Source: Noviherbaspirillum sp. L7-7A
GTDB lineage: Bacteria; Pseudomonadota; Gammaproteobacteria; Burkholderiales; Burkholderiaceae_D
Assembly: GCF_019052805.1 (NCBI RefSeq)
Contig: NZ_JAHQRJ010000002.1
Span: forward strand, 124,001 to 188,000
Length of the DNA stretch: 64,000 bases
Direction: 5' to 3'
Part shown: piece by piece, positions 18,519 through 27,674 of the stretch
How the letters are laid out: every line of letters begins with the position of its first letter
Position numbering within the stretch: the first letter of the stretch is position 1
Notes under the pieces: generated by a model
Seen by the model: only the letters and a program-made list of their open reading frames with translations
Database searches by the model: none
What the model was told of the DNA's origin: nothing
Made by a program: the position numbers and the translations under genes

Positions 18519-18596
18519 GTAGGCCCCGTCGCAGGACGTTCTCAAGGGAGACCGCCCGCTGGCCTGATGCAACGCAGGCCAGCCAGGCGGCTGGGT

Positions 18597-18630
18597 AGGC
18601 TGCCACGACCGAGCGTGGCAGCCTTTTTTC
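18597..18630 (+). terminator. Intrinsic terminator after the PEP-CTERM gene
   Basis: GGCTGCCACG (18598-18607) and CGTGGCAGCC (18614-18623) form a 10-bp stem with a 6-nt loop, followed by TTTTTTC. It lies about 80 bases past the stop and makes the PEP-CTERM gene monocistronic. Confidence 0.88.
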
Positions 18631-18706
18631 ATAACTGCAGCAGGCGTCGTGTCGGCGCGCTGCGTCGCCCCGGCAGGTGGCCAGGCGAAGGGCCGGGTTG
18701 ATAAGA

Positions 18707-19921
18707 TTAGCGGTGCTGGCGGACTGACTCCCGCCGACGGCATAGCGAGACATATTCGGCAAGACAGCGCTCTGCCAGCAGATCGGCCAGTTGTAGCCGC
18801 GCCTGCGGGTCAGTGCCCATGGCCTGCATGACCCCTTCCGGCACGGCATGCACAGGCAATACGCCTGGCATGGCCGGCAAGTCCCAGGTAGCCGCATAGG
18901 CCGCCTGCTTGGACGGCTTGCCTTCCTGGCCCGGCAGGCACAGGTTCACGCGAGGCAGCGCATACGCCGTCGCCACGATGCGGCCGTGCAGGCTGCTGCC
19001 CAGGTAGCAGCGCGCGCCGGTAATGAGGGCGCAGATATTCCACAGGTTCAGGCTGGGCAGGATGGCTGCCGGCACGCGCATGCGGGCAGTCAGGCGCCGG
19101 TAACAGTCGATATCGTCATGCCAGTACGCGGCGCCTGCACGAAACAATGCGATGCCGCATCCGGCCTCGCGGGCCGACTGGTCAAGGGCACGGGCCAGTG
19201 CATCGAGCGTGGCGTCGTCGCCGAAATCGGCGCTGAACTGCACGGCCAGATAGCCGCGCGGGAAACGCTGGCGCAGTGCGGACAGCGCGCTGCCGTGCGC
19301 GTGGCGGCGGATGCGGCGGTCCAGCAGCCTTGCCGTCAATACCGCCGGGTCGGGCATCAGCCGGCTGGCGATGCCGGCACGCGCCAGCAGCGCGTGGGTG
19401 AGATGGTCGCGCACCGACACGGCCTCAGCACGGCGCAGCTTGTCCAGTACTTCGCGCTGCATCGCAGCCTCGCACCCGGCCAGACCGACTCCCCCGACGG
19501 CGACATGCAGCAGCCGCAGCGCGCCCGCAGGCGCTCCAGGGGCCGCCACATACGGCGCCAGGTCGGGGCGGCGCAGCCGGCCATGCGCCCAGGCCGTCCG
19601 GGTGGCAAGGTCATGATCCAGACGGCTCGCCAGCGGCGTCGCCTGCCGCGCCGGCAGCAGCATCACTGCAGCCTCCCAGGCACTGCAGGTCAGCAGCTCA
19701 CCGCCGGCATGGACCAGCTCGATGCCCTGTCGGCGCTGCCGCGCCAGCACATCGGGCAGGGCCTGCACCCGCGTGCCGCCAAACGGGCGCAGATCTGCAT
19801 TGGCCAGCCCCGCATAGACCAGCCGGCGCGGCCTCAGCACAACTTCGGCGACCCGGGCGAAAAGCAGGTCGCCGAAGTTGTGCCGGTCGAAGGCGCCAAA
19901 GACGATGGTGACGGGCTGCAT
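18707..19921 (-). CDS. Polysaccharide pyruvyl transferase family protein
   Basis: A 404-residue cytoplasmic protein of the WcaK/CsaB family, which transfers pyruvate from phosphoenolpyruvate to sugars of exopolysaccharide or cell-wall polymers. Visible signatures are VFGAFDRHNFGDLLFARV at the N-terminus (G-x-x-NxGD) and GSSLHGRIVATAYALPRVNL near residue 330, the S-x-H-G-x-I motif. LLHVAVGGVGLAG begins the second Rossmann-like half. The start at 19921 gives the family's N-terminus; the frame is open 27 codons further. Its place beside a PEP-CTERM gene suggests a role in surface polysaccharide, but no glycosyltransferase neighbours exist. Confidence 0.82.
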   Translation of the reverse strand: MQPVTIVFGAFDRHNFGDLLFARVAEVVLRPRRLVYAGLANADLRPFGGTRVQALPDVLARQRRQGIELVHAGGELLTCSAWEAAVMLLPARQATPLASRLDHDLATRTAWAHGRLRRPDLAPYVAAPGAPAGALRLLHVAVGGVGLAGCEAAMQREVLDKLRRAEAVSVRDHLTHALLARAGIASRLMPDPAVLTARLLDRRIRRHAHGSALSALRQRFPRGYLAVQFSADFGDDATLDALARALDQSAREAGCGIALFRAGAAYWHDDIDCYRRLTARMRVPAAILPSLNLWNICALITGARCYLGSSLHGRIVATAYALPRVNLCLPGQEGKPSKQAAYAATWDLPAMPGVLPVHAVPEGVMQAMGTDPQARLQLADLLAERCLAEYVSLCRRRESVRQHR

Positions 19922-19949
19922 CGCCTGGCTGGCAAGTGTCGAGCGCGCC

Positions 19950-21092
19950 TTATCCGCGCGACGGATTGAGCAGGTACTTTTCGCCTGTGCTGCGCCGGCC
20001 ATACACGGCTACGGCGTCGGCGCCCAGCGCTTCGGACAGCGACACTTCCTTCGTGTAATGGCTGGCGAAGGTGGTGGTCAGTTCCGCGGCGACCCGCTGC
20101 TTGAGCCGCGCCACCACCTCGGGGCCGACTTTCTGCAGGAAGGGGAACAGCAGCCAGCCGCCCATGCTCCAGGTCATGCCGAAGTCGCGCACGATTTCGG
20201 TTGGCCGGGTGTCGAGGCCGCCGTAGATATAGACCTGCTTGAAGGTAGTGGAGCCATAGCGGCTGTATTCCTTCGCGGTGCGATTGGCCGCCGCTTCCAT
20301 GCCAGACAGGATCTGGCCGGCCAGTCGGCCGCCGCCGATGGCGTCGAAGGCGATGGTGGCGCCGGTGCCGACCAGCGCGTCGGTCAGTTCCTGCATGAAG
20401 TTGTCGGTGCTGGAATCGACCACGTAGCGCGCACCCATGCCCCGGAGCAGTTCGGCCTGCTGCGACGAACGCACGATGTTGACCAGCCCGATGCCATCCC
20501 TGATGCAGATGCGGTTCAGCATCTGCCCGAGGTTGGACGCCGCGGCGGTATGCACCAGCGCCTTGTGGCCTTCGTTGCGCATGGTTTCCACCATGCCCAG
20601 GGCCGTTAGCGGATTGACGAAGGCCGACGCGCCCTGCGCCGCGGTCGCGCCTGCCGGCAGCGGCAGGCACTGGTCCGCCGGCACGCAGCGGTATTGCGCA
20701 TACATGGCCCCGGCCAGCACCGCCACCGTCTTGCCCAGCAGCGCCTGCGCCGCCGGCGAGGCGCCGGCCGCCACCACCACGCCTGCGCCTTCATTGCCCA
20801 CCGGTAGCAACTGGTCGAGCCGGCCCGCCATGCTCTTCATGCCGCGCTCCGGAATCGGCGCGGTGACCACAGGGCCGCTGGCATTGCGGCTGAAGACCGC
20901 GCTGGACATGTCGGCCGCGCCGAACAGCAGGCCGATGTCGGACGGATTGATCGGCGAGGCCTCGACGCGCACCAGCACTTCATTCTCGGCCGGCACCGGC
21001 ACCGGTACCGGCGCCAGCGACAGTTCAAGCTCGCCGCTAGCCTTGACCAGCGAGCGCAGTTCCAGGGCAGTGTTTTGGATCGGGGTAGTCAA
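19950..21092 (-). CDS. MDR-family zinc-binding dehydrogenase-like oxidoreductase
   Basis: A 380-residue medium-chain dehydrogenase/reductase. The N-terminal GroES-like domain has VEASPINPSDIGLLFG and GNEGAGVVVAAG. The nucleotide domain has HTAAASNLGQMLNRIC and the following strand GLVNIVRSSQQAELL, in which a basic residue at the turn suggests NADPH. Cysteine ligands of a catalytic zinc are not evident, so it resembles quinone oxidoreductase/enoyl reductase branches. The substrate is unknown. It lies 28 bases before the pyruvyl transferase gene on the same strand and may share its mRNA. Confidence 0.82.
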   Translation of the reverse strand: MTTPIQNTALELRSLVKASGELELSLAPVPVPVPAENEVLVRVEASPINPSDIGLLFGAADMSSAVFSRNASGPVVTAPIPERGMKSMAGRLDQLLPVGNEGAGVVVAAGASPAAQALLGKTVAVLAGAMYAQYRCVPADQCLPLPAGATAAQGASAFVNPLTALGMVETMRNEGHKALVHTAAASNLGQMLNRICIRDGIGLVNIVRSSQQAELLRGMGARYVVDSSTDNFMQELTDALVGTGATIAFDAIGGGRLAGQILSGMEAAANRTAKEYSRYGSTTFKQVYIYGGLDTRPTEIVRDFGMTWSMGGWLLFPFLQKVGPEVVARLKQRVAAELTTTFASHYTKEVSLSEALGADAVAVYGRRSTGEKYLLNPSRG

Positions 21093-21150
21093 TTGTCGTC
21101 TCCTTGTTTGATAGGCCTGCGGCAGGTCGGGCAGGGGAAAGCGGCAAAGC

Positions 21151-22368
21151 TTAACACCGGCCCGACTTGCCGGCTTGTGCCAGGTCCGGCGCCGTCGCCG
21201 TGGCGCGCTGCTCTTCCGGCAACCAGGCCACGATGGCAGCGGTGCAGACCGAGATGCCGGCCATGATCATGAGCAGTGTGGTGAAGCCGCCAGCCTTGAC
21301 CACCGGGCCCAGCAGCCAGACCGCGATTGAACTGATGCCGAACGACACCGCCAGCCGCATGCCGGTGGCGCGCGAGCGCATGCGGTCATCGACATAGCGC
21401 ACGATCAGGGCATCGGTAAAGGGAATCGCGCCGAAGATGCAGATCATGGTGGCCAGCAGCAGCGCATACAGCGCCCAGCCGCTGGAAAACGCGGCCAGCA
21501 GCAGCAAGGGCGCCTGGGCGCAGGCGATGCAGAGGTAAAGCCGCTTGATGCGCATGCGATCGATCAGCTGGCCCACCACCAGCTGGGCCAGTGACGCCAC
21601 CGCGTACACCGTGGCCAGCAGCATGCCCAGCCGCGCCGGATCATCGATCGTGCCCTGCAGCCGCTCGGCCAGCAGGCGGGCATTGCCATTGGTCGAGAAA
21701 TTGAACAGCAGGCTGCTGGAAACGGCGGCCGCGGTCATCACCACGAAGGCCCGCGCTACCAGCTCCGGCGGCAGCGCTGCGGCGGCGCTGGCGGCGCGTC
21801 TGGCGTGTGGCGCCATCTCGGCTGGCGCCACACGCCAGAACAGCAGGCCGCAGGCAATTGACAGCAGGCCGGGTGCGACGAAGGCCGCGCGCCAGCCGTG
21901 CGCCTGGATCAGCAAGCCCGTCAGCACTGCTGCCAGCGCCACGCCGAGGTTCCCGGCCAGGCCGTTGATACCGATCACGGCGCCCGGACGGCGGCTGCCC
22001 TGCACCACCATCGGTATGCCGACCGGATGGTAGATCGAGGCGAAGGCGCCGAGCAGTGCCAGTGCGCCTGCGAGCTGCCAGGCATTCCGGGTGCAGGCCA
22101 CCAGCAGGGCCGACGCGCCCAGGCCGAGGAAGAATACCGTCATCATCTGTCGCCTTCCCCAGATGTCGCCGAGCCGGCCCGAGGGCAACGAGCCGAGGCC
22201 GAAGAGGAAGAAGGCGCCGACGCCATAGGGCATCAGGTCTTCCCAGCGGGCGAAGCCAAAGTCGGCCGCGATCGAGGTGACCGCAGTGGCGAAGATCAGC
22301 ATGAAGAGGTGGTCGAGCGCATGACCCAGGTTCAGCAGCAGGAAAACCGGACGGGAGGGAGCGGACAT
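21151..22368 (-). CDS. MFS transporter
   Basis: A 405-residue carrier with about 12 membrane segments. It begins VFLLLNLGHALDHLFMLIF, similar to the fosmidomycin-resistance/YfcJ-like group. The signature loop is SGRLGDIWGRRQMM, and ASIYHPVGIPMVV follows helix 4, a feature of that group. The substrate is unknown. It is transcribed away from the FMN riboswitch; a link with riboflavin export is possible by position only. The oxidoreductase gene follows after 58 bases on the same strand. Confidence 0.83.
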   Translation of the reverse strand: MSAPSRPVFLLLNLGHALDHLFMLIFATAVTSIAADFGFARWEDLMPYGVGAFFLFGLGSLPSGRLGDIWGRRQMMTVFFLGLGASALLVACTRNAWQLAGALALLGAFASIYHPVGIPMVVQGSRRPGAVIGINGLAGNLGVALAAVLTGLLIQAHGWRAAFVAPGLLSIACGLLFWRVAPAEMAPHARRAASAAAALPPELVARAFVVMTAAAVSSSLLFNFSTNGNARLLAERLQGTIDDPARLGMLLATVYAVASLAQLVVGQLIDRMRIKRLYLCIACAQAPLLLLAAFSSGWALYALLLATMICIFGAIPFTDALIVRYVDDRMRSRATGMRLAVSFGISSIAVWLLGPVVKAGGFTTLLMIMAGISVCTAAIVAWLPEEQRATATAPDLAQAGKSGRC

Positions 22369-22512
22369 GGCGGCCTATGGGCAATGCGCTGGGGGCGCGA
22401 GAGCATGATTCTGCCGCGAAAGCCGGTTAGCGACAAATCGTTCGGTCAGGCAGACAGGCCGGCGCTGTGCTACATTCCGGGCGCGGTTTCCGGCCATGCC
22501 GGACCGCATACG

Positions 22513-22676
22513 TTCTCAGGGCGAGGTGAAATTCCTCACCGGCGGTAATGGCCAGGCAACTGGTCCTAGTCCGCGAGCGCTTGCCGCCGCACCGGCTTAT
22601 CTGGGTTGCGGCAAGGTCAGCAGACCCGGTGCGATTCCGGGACCGACGGTTACAGTCCGGATAAAGAGAGAGCGGG
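22513..22676 (+). promoter_or_regulatory. FMN riboswitch (RFN element)
   Basis: All conserved blocks of the RFN aptamer are present in order: CTCAGGGCGAGGTGAAATTCC, CACCGGCGGTAATGG, CCGCGAGCGC, GGTCAGCAGACCCGGTGCGA, TTCCGGGACCGACGGTTACA and CCGGATAAAGAGAG. It lies 170 bases upstream of ribH. FMN binding should shut off expression, either by hiding the ribosome site or by early termination. No strong terminator was seen between aptamer and gene, so translational control is more likely. Confidence 0.97.
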
Positions 22677-22734
22677 ATAGTGCCTGCCAAGCCGGCTGTT
22701 GCGGCGCGGGCTGCCTTGTCGTGTCATGCGGTGA

Positions 22735-23364
<630 letters not shown>

Positions 23365-23439
23365 GTCGTACGGCGGCCCGCATGCAACGCCAGCGCGGTT
23401 CCGTGATCCAAGCCGGTGTTGCTGATTGCGGAGGACGCG

Positions 23440-23538
23440 ATGTTCGTATTCTTTTCCAGCCGGCTCGGCTGCCTCGGCTCTATTGCCGTATCGCTGGTGC
23501 TAACCTTATTGCTGCTGTTGCTGCTGGGTGTGTTCTGA
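23440..23538 (+). CDS. Small single-pass membrane protein (32 residues)
   Basis: This tiny ORF begins MFVFFSSRLGCLGSIAVSL and continues with a leucine-rich helix (TLLLLLLLGVF). A strong GGAGG lies 5-6 bases before the ATG. Short proteins starting with a similar F-x-S-x-RLGCLGS pattern are common in Burkholderiales, from memory, usually unannotated or hypothetical. It sits 75 bases after ribH and may be co-transcribed. Function unknown. Confidence 0.6.
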   Translation: MFVFFSSRLGCLGSIAVSLVLTLLLLLLLGVF

Positions 23539-23620
23539 GGCCAGGCCGCAAGCGCGCCATGGCCTGACGTGGCAACGCCTGGGCACCGTCGAGGCGGCCA
23601 GGCGTTGTGCCGGGGCTTTT

Positions 23621-23646
23621 GCCGGAACGCGTTGCCGCGTTCCGGC
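23621..23646. repeat. Perfect 11-bp inverted repeat between convergent genes
   Basis: GCCGGAACGCG (23621-23631) and CGCGTTCCGGC (23636-23646) with a TTGC loop. It sits between the plus-strand small ORF and the stop of the minus-strand hydrolase gene. Only short T runs flank it, so it may be a bidirectional but weak terminator. Confidence 0.55.
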
Positions 23647-23654
23647 ATTTCCGG

Positions 23655-25760
23655 TCAGGGGATAAAGTTCAGCGTCTCCGGCAGATCCTTGCTGGGCACT
23701 TCAAAGATATCGCCCATGCCATCCGGGTCTATTACCGTTACGCCATTGCTGATGAAGAACTCGGCAATCTGCTGCTGAGCCCCGATTGCGAAGGCTGCCG
23801 CCGCAGGATTGGCGATGTTGGTCAGGAAAGTGTGTGGATTCTTCGGCACCGCCGGATTGGCCTTGTAAGCCAGGTCGTTGCGGTACTGCACGGCCGCGTT
23901 GGCCAGCTTGCCGGCGCGCAGGATCGCGGTGGTGGTGGGATTCGGCACCGTCTGGTCGCCACGCGCAAATTGGATCAGCACTGGCTTGGCGCTGTTGCCC
24001 GGCAACGGGTGGGACCGGATGAACGGCGCGTACGACACCGGGTTGCCGGCTTGCTGCGCCCACTCGTTGCGGTCGAGCAGCTGCTGAATCGCCATTGCGC
24101 CCGGCACATTGTTGACCACCGGCGGCAGGTTGCGCAGCGGGATGTTTTCATCGAAGTTGATGCCTCCCGCCGGCGGCAGGTTGATCAGCGACGGCAGCCG
24201 GCTGGCCAGCGCGATGCCCGTCAGCGGACGAAATCCGCCCAGCCTTGCCACCTCGGTGATGGAGCCGCCCGGCACGTTGGGCACGCCGGCCTTGATGCGC
24301 GGTTCCACGCCCAGCAGGATGGTGCCGTAGATGCCGCCGAAGGACTGGCCGGCATAATAGATCCGTTGACGGTCGAGATCGGCCTTGCCGTCCCCGTCCA
24401 CGTCCATGCCGTTGTCCACCACGCTCACTAGTTGCATCAGATCAACCACGGTCTGGCGCAGGCCATCGCGGCTGCCCAGCACCGTGTAGGGTGGGGCGGC
24501 GTTGACGCCTTCGGTGGATTCAATCGCGCCGTCGCCGTTTTGGTCATAGCCACGGCCGCCGGCTGGCACGGTGACTGTGTTGCCGCCGCTGGTGACCGTC
24601 AGCGTGCCCTGCTCACCGCCTCCATGGCCCACCACCTGTATTGCCAGGGTCGCAATGCCTTTAGCGGCGAAAGTCGATGCCACCGTCCATGGCGCACCGT
24701 ACATGCTGTCGGTAAAGCCGTGGCCGAAGATGGCAACCGGGTAGCCGTTGGCTGGTTTTGCGCCAGATGGCAGGAACAGCTGGAACACCAGTTTTTCATT
24801 GCGCTGTGGCACAGGCTGGCCGGTGCGGGTTGGTGTTGGCGAGATGTACTTGGCATCGTTCAGATAGCTGGGCGAATTGAAAGTGCCATAGGCAATGTGT
24901 CCTACGGCGCCTGGTACGACCTGCAGCGCCGTGACCGGCAGCTGCGATGTGGCGAAACTGGTGGCGCCCGTCTGGCGCTTGAAGGAAATGGTGGTGCCGG
25001 CCACCGGAAACACTGCCCGGGCATTGCCGTTATTGCCGATTATGAAGCTAGCGGTCGGCTTGGCGCTCTTGACCGACTGCATGATCTTGTACAGATCGGT
25101 GCTGATACTCTGGGTGGAAAACAGGGTGGCGGCGGCCACCTTCAGGTTGGCCGGAATGCGCGAGCGCAACGCATCGCGCAACTCGCGCCGGTATTCGCTG
25201 GTCTCGCGGCGCTGATCGCTATCGTCATTATCCATGTCGATCGATTTGAGCTTTTTGCCGCTGGCATCGCGCACGCCGTCGGTAACAAGCAGTACATAGC
25301 GGGAATGCTCGTTGAGCAATTCATCTGATTCGAAGGCCAGGGTCTTGCTGGCCGGGTCCCATACCACCTGGTTAATACCGACCTTCTGGCCGGCGCCCGC
25401 GCCGTTGAGCGTATCGCCGAGATTCATCAGGAAAATCGTGTTGCTGTTGACGGTACGGGGGTCGATGTCGCCGTTGAAGGGCAGGGTGATGCGAGGCTGG
25501 GTGGAAAAGCCGTCCAGGGTGTTGAGCACCCTGATGTCGGCGCAGTCGCTGGGCCGTATGGTGCAGTTGGGCAGCGGCAATGCTACGCGGCGGCCGGTGT
25601 TCTGATCGGGGTCGGCGACGGTAAAGCGGTCGCTCGGGAAGGGGCTGCCAGCCGGATCCGACAGGTCATAGCGGATGGCGACGCCATCGGCCAGCACAGT
25701 CAGTGGAAGGGCAAGCAACACCACGGCAGACGCCATGCGGCGGCCAGTATTTTTCAACAT
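23655..25760 (-). CDS. Exported Ig-like / alpha-beta hydrolase (virulence-factor lipase type)
   Basis: A 701-residue secreted or outer-surface protein. The signal peptide MLKNTGRRMASAVVLLALPL ends near TVLADG. Residues about 30-200 form a bacterial lipase N-terminal/Ig-like region (ITLPFNGDIDPRTVNSNTIFL, then VWDPASKTLAFES). Residues about 330-690 are an alpha/beta hydrolase with the oxyanion strand VAIFGHGFTDSMYG and the nucleophile elbow YAGQSFGGIYG (Ser in G-x-S-x-G). D-rich segments (YDQNGDGAIE, VDGDGKAD) look like calcium sites. Its natural ester is unknown. It is monocistronic. Confidence 0.78.
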   Translation of the reverse strand: MLKNTGRRMASAVVLLALPLTVLADGVAIRYDLSDPAGSPFPSDRFTVADPDQNTGRRVALPLPNCTIRPSDCADIRVLNTLDGFSTQPRITLPFNGDIDPRTVNSNTIFLMNLGDTLNGAGAGQKVGINQVVWDPASKTLAFESDELLNEHSRYVLLVTDGVRDASGKKLKSIDMDNDDSDQRRETSEYRRELRDALRSRIPANLKVAAATLFSTQSISTDLYKIMQSVKSAKPTASFIIGNNGNARAVFPVAGTTISFKRQTGATSFATSQLPVTALQVVPGAVGHIAYGTFNSPSYLNDAKYISPTPTRTGQPVPQRNEKLVFQLFLPSGAKPANGYPVAIFGHGFTDSMYGAPWTVASTFAAKGIATLAIQVVGHGGGEQGTLTVTSGGNTVTVPAGGRGYDQNGDGAIESTEGVNAAPPYTVLGSRDGLRQTVVDLMQLVSVVDNGMDVDGDGKADLDRQRIYYAGQSFGGIYGTILLGVEPRIKAGVPNVPGGSITEVARLGGFRPLTGIALASRLPSLINLPPAGGINFDENIPLRNLPPVVNNVPGAMAIQQLLDRNEWAQQAGNPVSYAPFIRSHPLPGNSAKPVLIQFARGDQTVPNPTTTAILRAGKLANAAVQYRNDLAYKANPAVPKNPHTFLTNIANPAAAAFAIGAQQQIAEFFISNGVTVIDPDGMGDIFEVPSKDLPETLNFIP

Positions 25761-26344
25761 GCATGTCTCCTGGTTTTTGGTGTTTTAGGCTAGGGCCTGA
25801 TGGCGGGCCGTTCGCCGTGCCTGAGAATCCGTCACAATTAATTTCCAAAATGTAATTTAAACTTTTCCCTATGGAAATATAAGTCATTGTTTTATAACGG
25901 AATTCGTTGCATGATAGTATTTCGAAATTTAGTGCAGGGCAATTGAAATAATGTGCGGTTTACGCCTTTATCAATAGTAATTTGCATAGTCATTCGGGAA
26001 TTTTCGCGGTTTGATCCCGAGACGACTGCTTTGCTCGGCCTCAGATAAATAAGCTTGCAGTTCGACGGAATAGGATGCCCGACAATGACTCGCCCATTTT
26101 TTCCGTGATGCAGCAATTCGATGATCGTTCTGATTCAGTGAAGGAACGTTGTGCAAATCGCTTTGCACTTAAGTTAGTCAATAGAAAAGGGCGTTTTGCC
26201 TGTTGCGTCGGCGGGTTGCCTGATATCGCTTCCACCGCGCGCTTTTATCCTGCGGACCGGGCCACTTTCAGGCTCCTGAGGTCGCAAGCTATTCAAGACA
26301 GGGTGGCCAGTTGTTGTCCGTCAGTAAGCGAGTATCATGCCGCG
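25761..26344. other. AT-rich divergent intergenic region
   Basis: This 584-base region separates the divergent hydrolase and GGDEF genes. The middle (25830-26000) is clearly AT-rich and has long T/A runs. An open frame runs in phase with the GGDEF gene from 26075 but looks non-coding (low GC, many Cys/Arg). It must contain both promoters; no hairpin or operator is striking. Confidence 0.5.
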
Positions 26345-27646
26345 ATGGATATCAACAGAGACCTGCTGCCGCCGTTTGTGGATCTGCTGCTAGATGCGGT
26401 TTTCCTTGTCGGTCTAGACGGCCGTGTCGTCTATGTCAGCGCAGGCTGCGAACGCATCTTCGGCTACACGCCGCAGGAGTTCACAGGACAGTGGCTGCTC
26501 GACCATGTTGCTCCGCAGGACCGTGCGCGCACGCTGGAGGAAGCCAGCAAGGTGGTGGCCGGCTGCGACCGGGTAGGCTTCGAGAACCGCTATGTGCACA
26601 AGGATGGCCACCTGGTGTCGATCATGTGGTCGGCCCGCTGGTCCGAGGCAGCACAACTGCGCATTGGCGTCGCCCGCGACATCAGCGAACGCAGGCATGC
26701 GGAGCAGATGCAGGCGGCAACCTATGCCATCTCCGAAGCAACGCACGAAGCCACTGACCTGAATCAGCTGTTCCAGGAAATCCACCGCATTATCGCTACG
26801 CTGGTGCCGCTGACCGGCTTTGCGGTCATTACCTGCGACGCCATGACTGGCCAGCCGGCTTTTGCCTGTCGTCCCGGCCAGCATGCGTCCCCGCGACAGG
26901 CCCGGGACGCAGAAACGCTGCGGCATTGCGCCACCGTGATCCGCACCGGTGAGGCCATGGTATTGCCCGAAGACGAACCGGGCGCGCCATTGTGGCTTGC
27001 CATGCCGTTGGTATCGCACAAAGAGGCAATCGGCGTCCTGCTGGTCAGGCAGCCGGCTGGGATGACGCAGACCGACAGGGACAGGGAATTGCTGCATTTC
27101 GTCGCGGCACAGGCAGCCACGGCGATTCGGCGCAGGAATCTCAACGATGAGCTGTTGCGCCTGGCACGCTACGACCAGTTGACCGGGCTGGCAAATCGAC
27201 GCCTGCTGGAAGACCGGATGGAAACGGTACTAGCACGCTGCCGACGCAAGCAATGCCGCGCCGCGGTGCTGTTCATCGACCTCGATGGCTTCAAGCAGGT
27301 CAACGACACCCTCGGCCATGCCGCCGGCGACCTGCTGCTGCAACACGTGGGACAGCAGTTGAAGCGCGTGGTGCGGGAAGTCGACACGGTGGCCAGGTTA
27401 GGCGGCGACGAATTCGTGGTCCTCCTGGAAGAGGTCGCGCAGGAACAGCAGGCAATCGTGGTGGCCAATACGGTGCGCAGGGCGCTGCAACAGCCGGCGT
27501 ATCTGAACGGGCAACCGGTGCAGACGCGCGCCAGCATCGGGCTTGCCTTCTATCCCGACCATGGCCTGGAAGCAGGCCATATCCTAAGGCATGCCGACCA
27601 GGCAATGTACCTTGAGAAGAAAAATAGCCAATCCCCGCAGGACTGA
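26345..27646 (+). CDS. PAS-GAF-GGDEF diguanylate cyclase
   Basis: A cytoplasmic protein of 433 residues that probably makes cyclic di-GMP. A PAS domain fills residues about 8-115 (LLDAVFLVGLDGRVVYVSAG, IFGYTPQEFTGQ, then GVARDISERRHAE). A GAF domain follows to about 265. The cyclase domain begins RLARYDQLTGLANRRLLEDR and contains the active-site RLGGDEFVVLLEE, with intact GGDEF. I see no RxxD inhibitory site directly upstream of it. There is no EAL domain and no membrane segment. The start at 26345 (MDINRDLLPP) is preferred over 26075, which would add 90 residues without domain character. Confidence 0.87.
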   Translation: MDINRDLLPPFVDLLLDAVFLVGLDGRVVYVSAGCERIFGYTPQEFTGQWLLDHVAPQDRARTLEEASKVVAGCDRVGFENRYVHKDGHLVSIMWSARWSEAAQLRIGVARDISERRHAEQMQAATYAISEATHEATDLNQLFQEIHRIIATLVPLTGFAVITCDAMTGQPAFACRPGQHASPRQARDAETLRHCATVIRTGEAMVLPEDEPGAPLWLAMPLVSHKEAIGVLLVRQPAGMTQTDRDRELLHFVAAQAATAIRRRNLNDELLRLARYDQLTGLANRRLLEDRMETVLARCRRKQCRAAVLFIDLDGFKQVNDTLGHAAGDLLLQHVGQQLKRVVREVDTVARLGGDEFVVLLEEVAQEQQAIVVANTVRRALQQPAYLNGQPVQTRASIGLAFYPDHGLEAGHILRHADQAMYLEKKNSQSPQD

Positions 27647-27674
27647 AGCTGCTGCCGGACGCGGAGCCGGCTTG

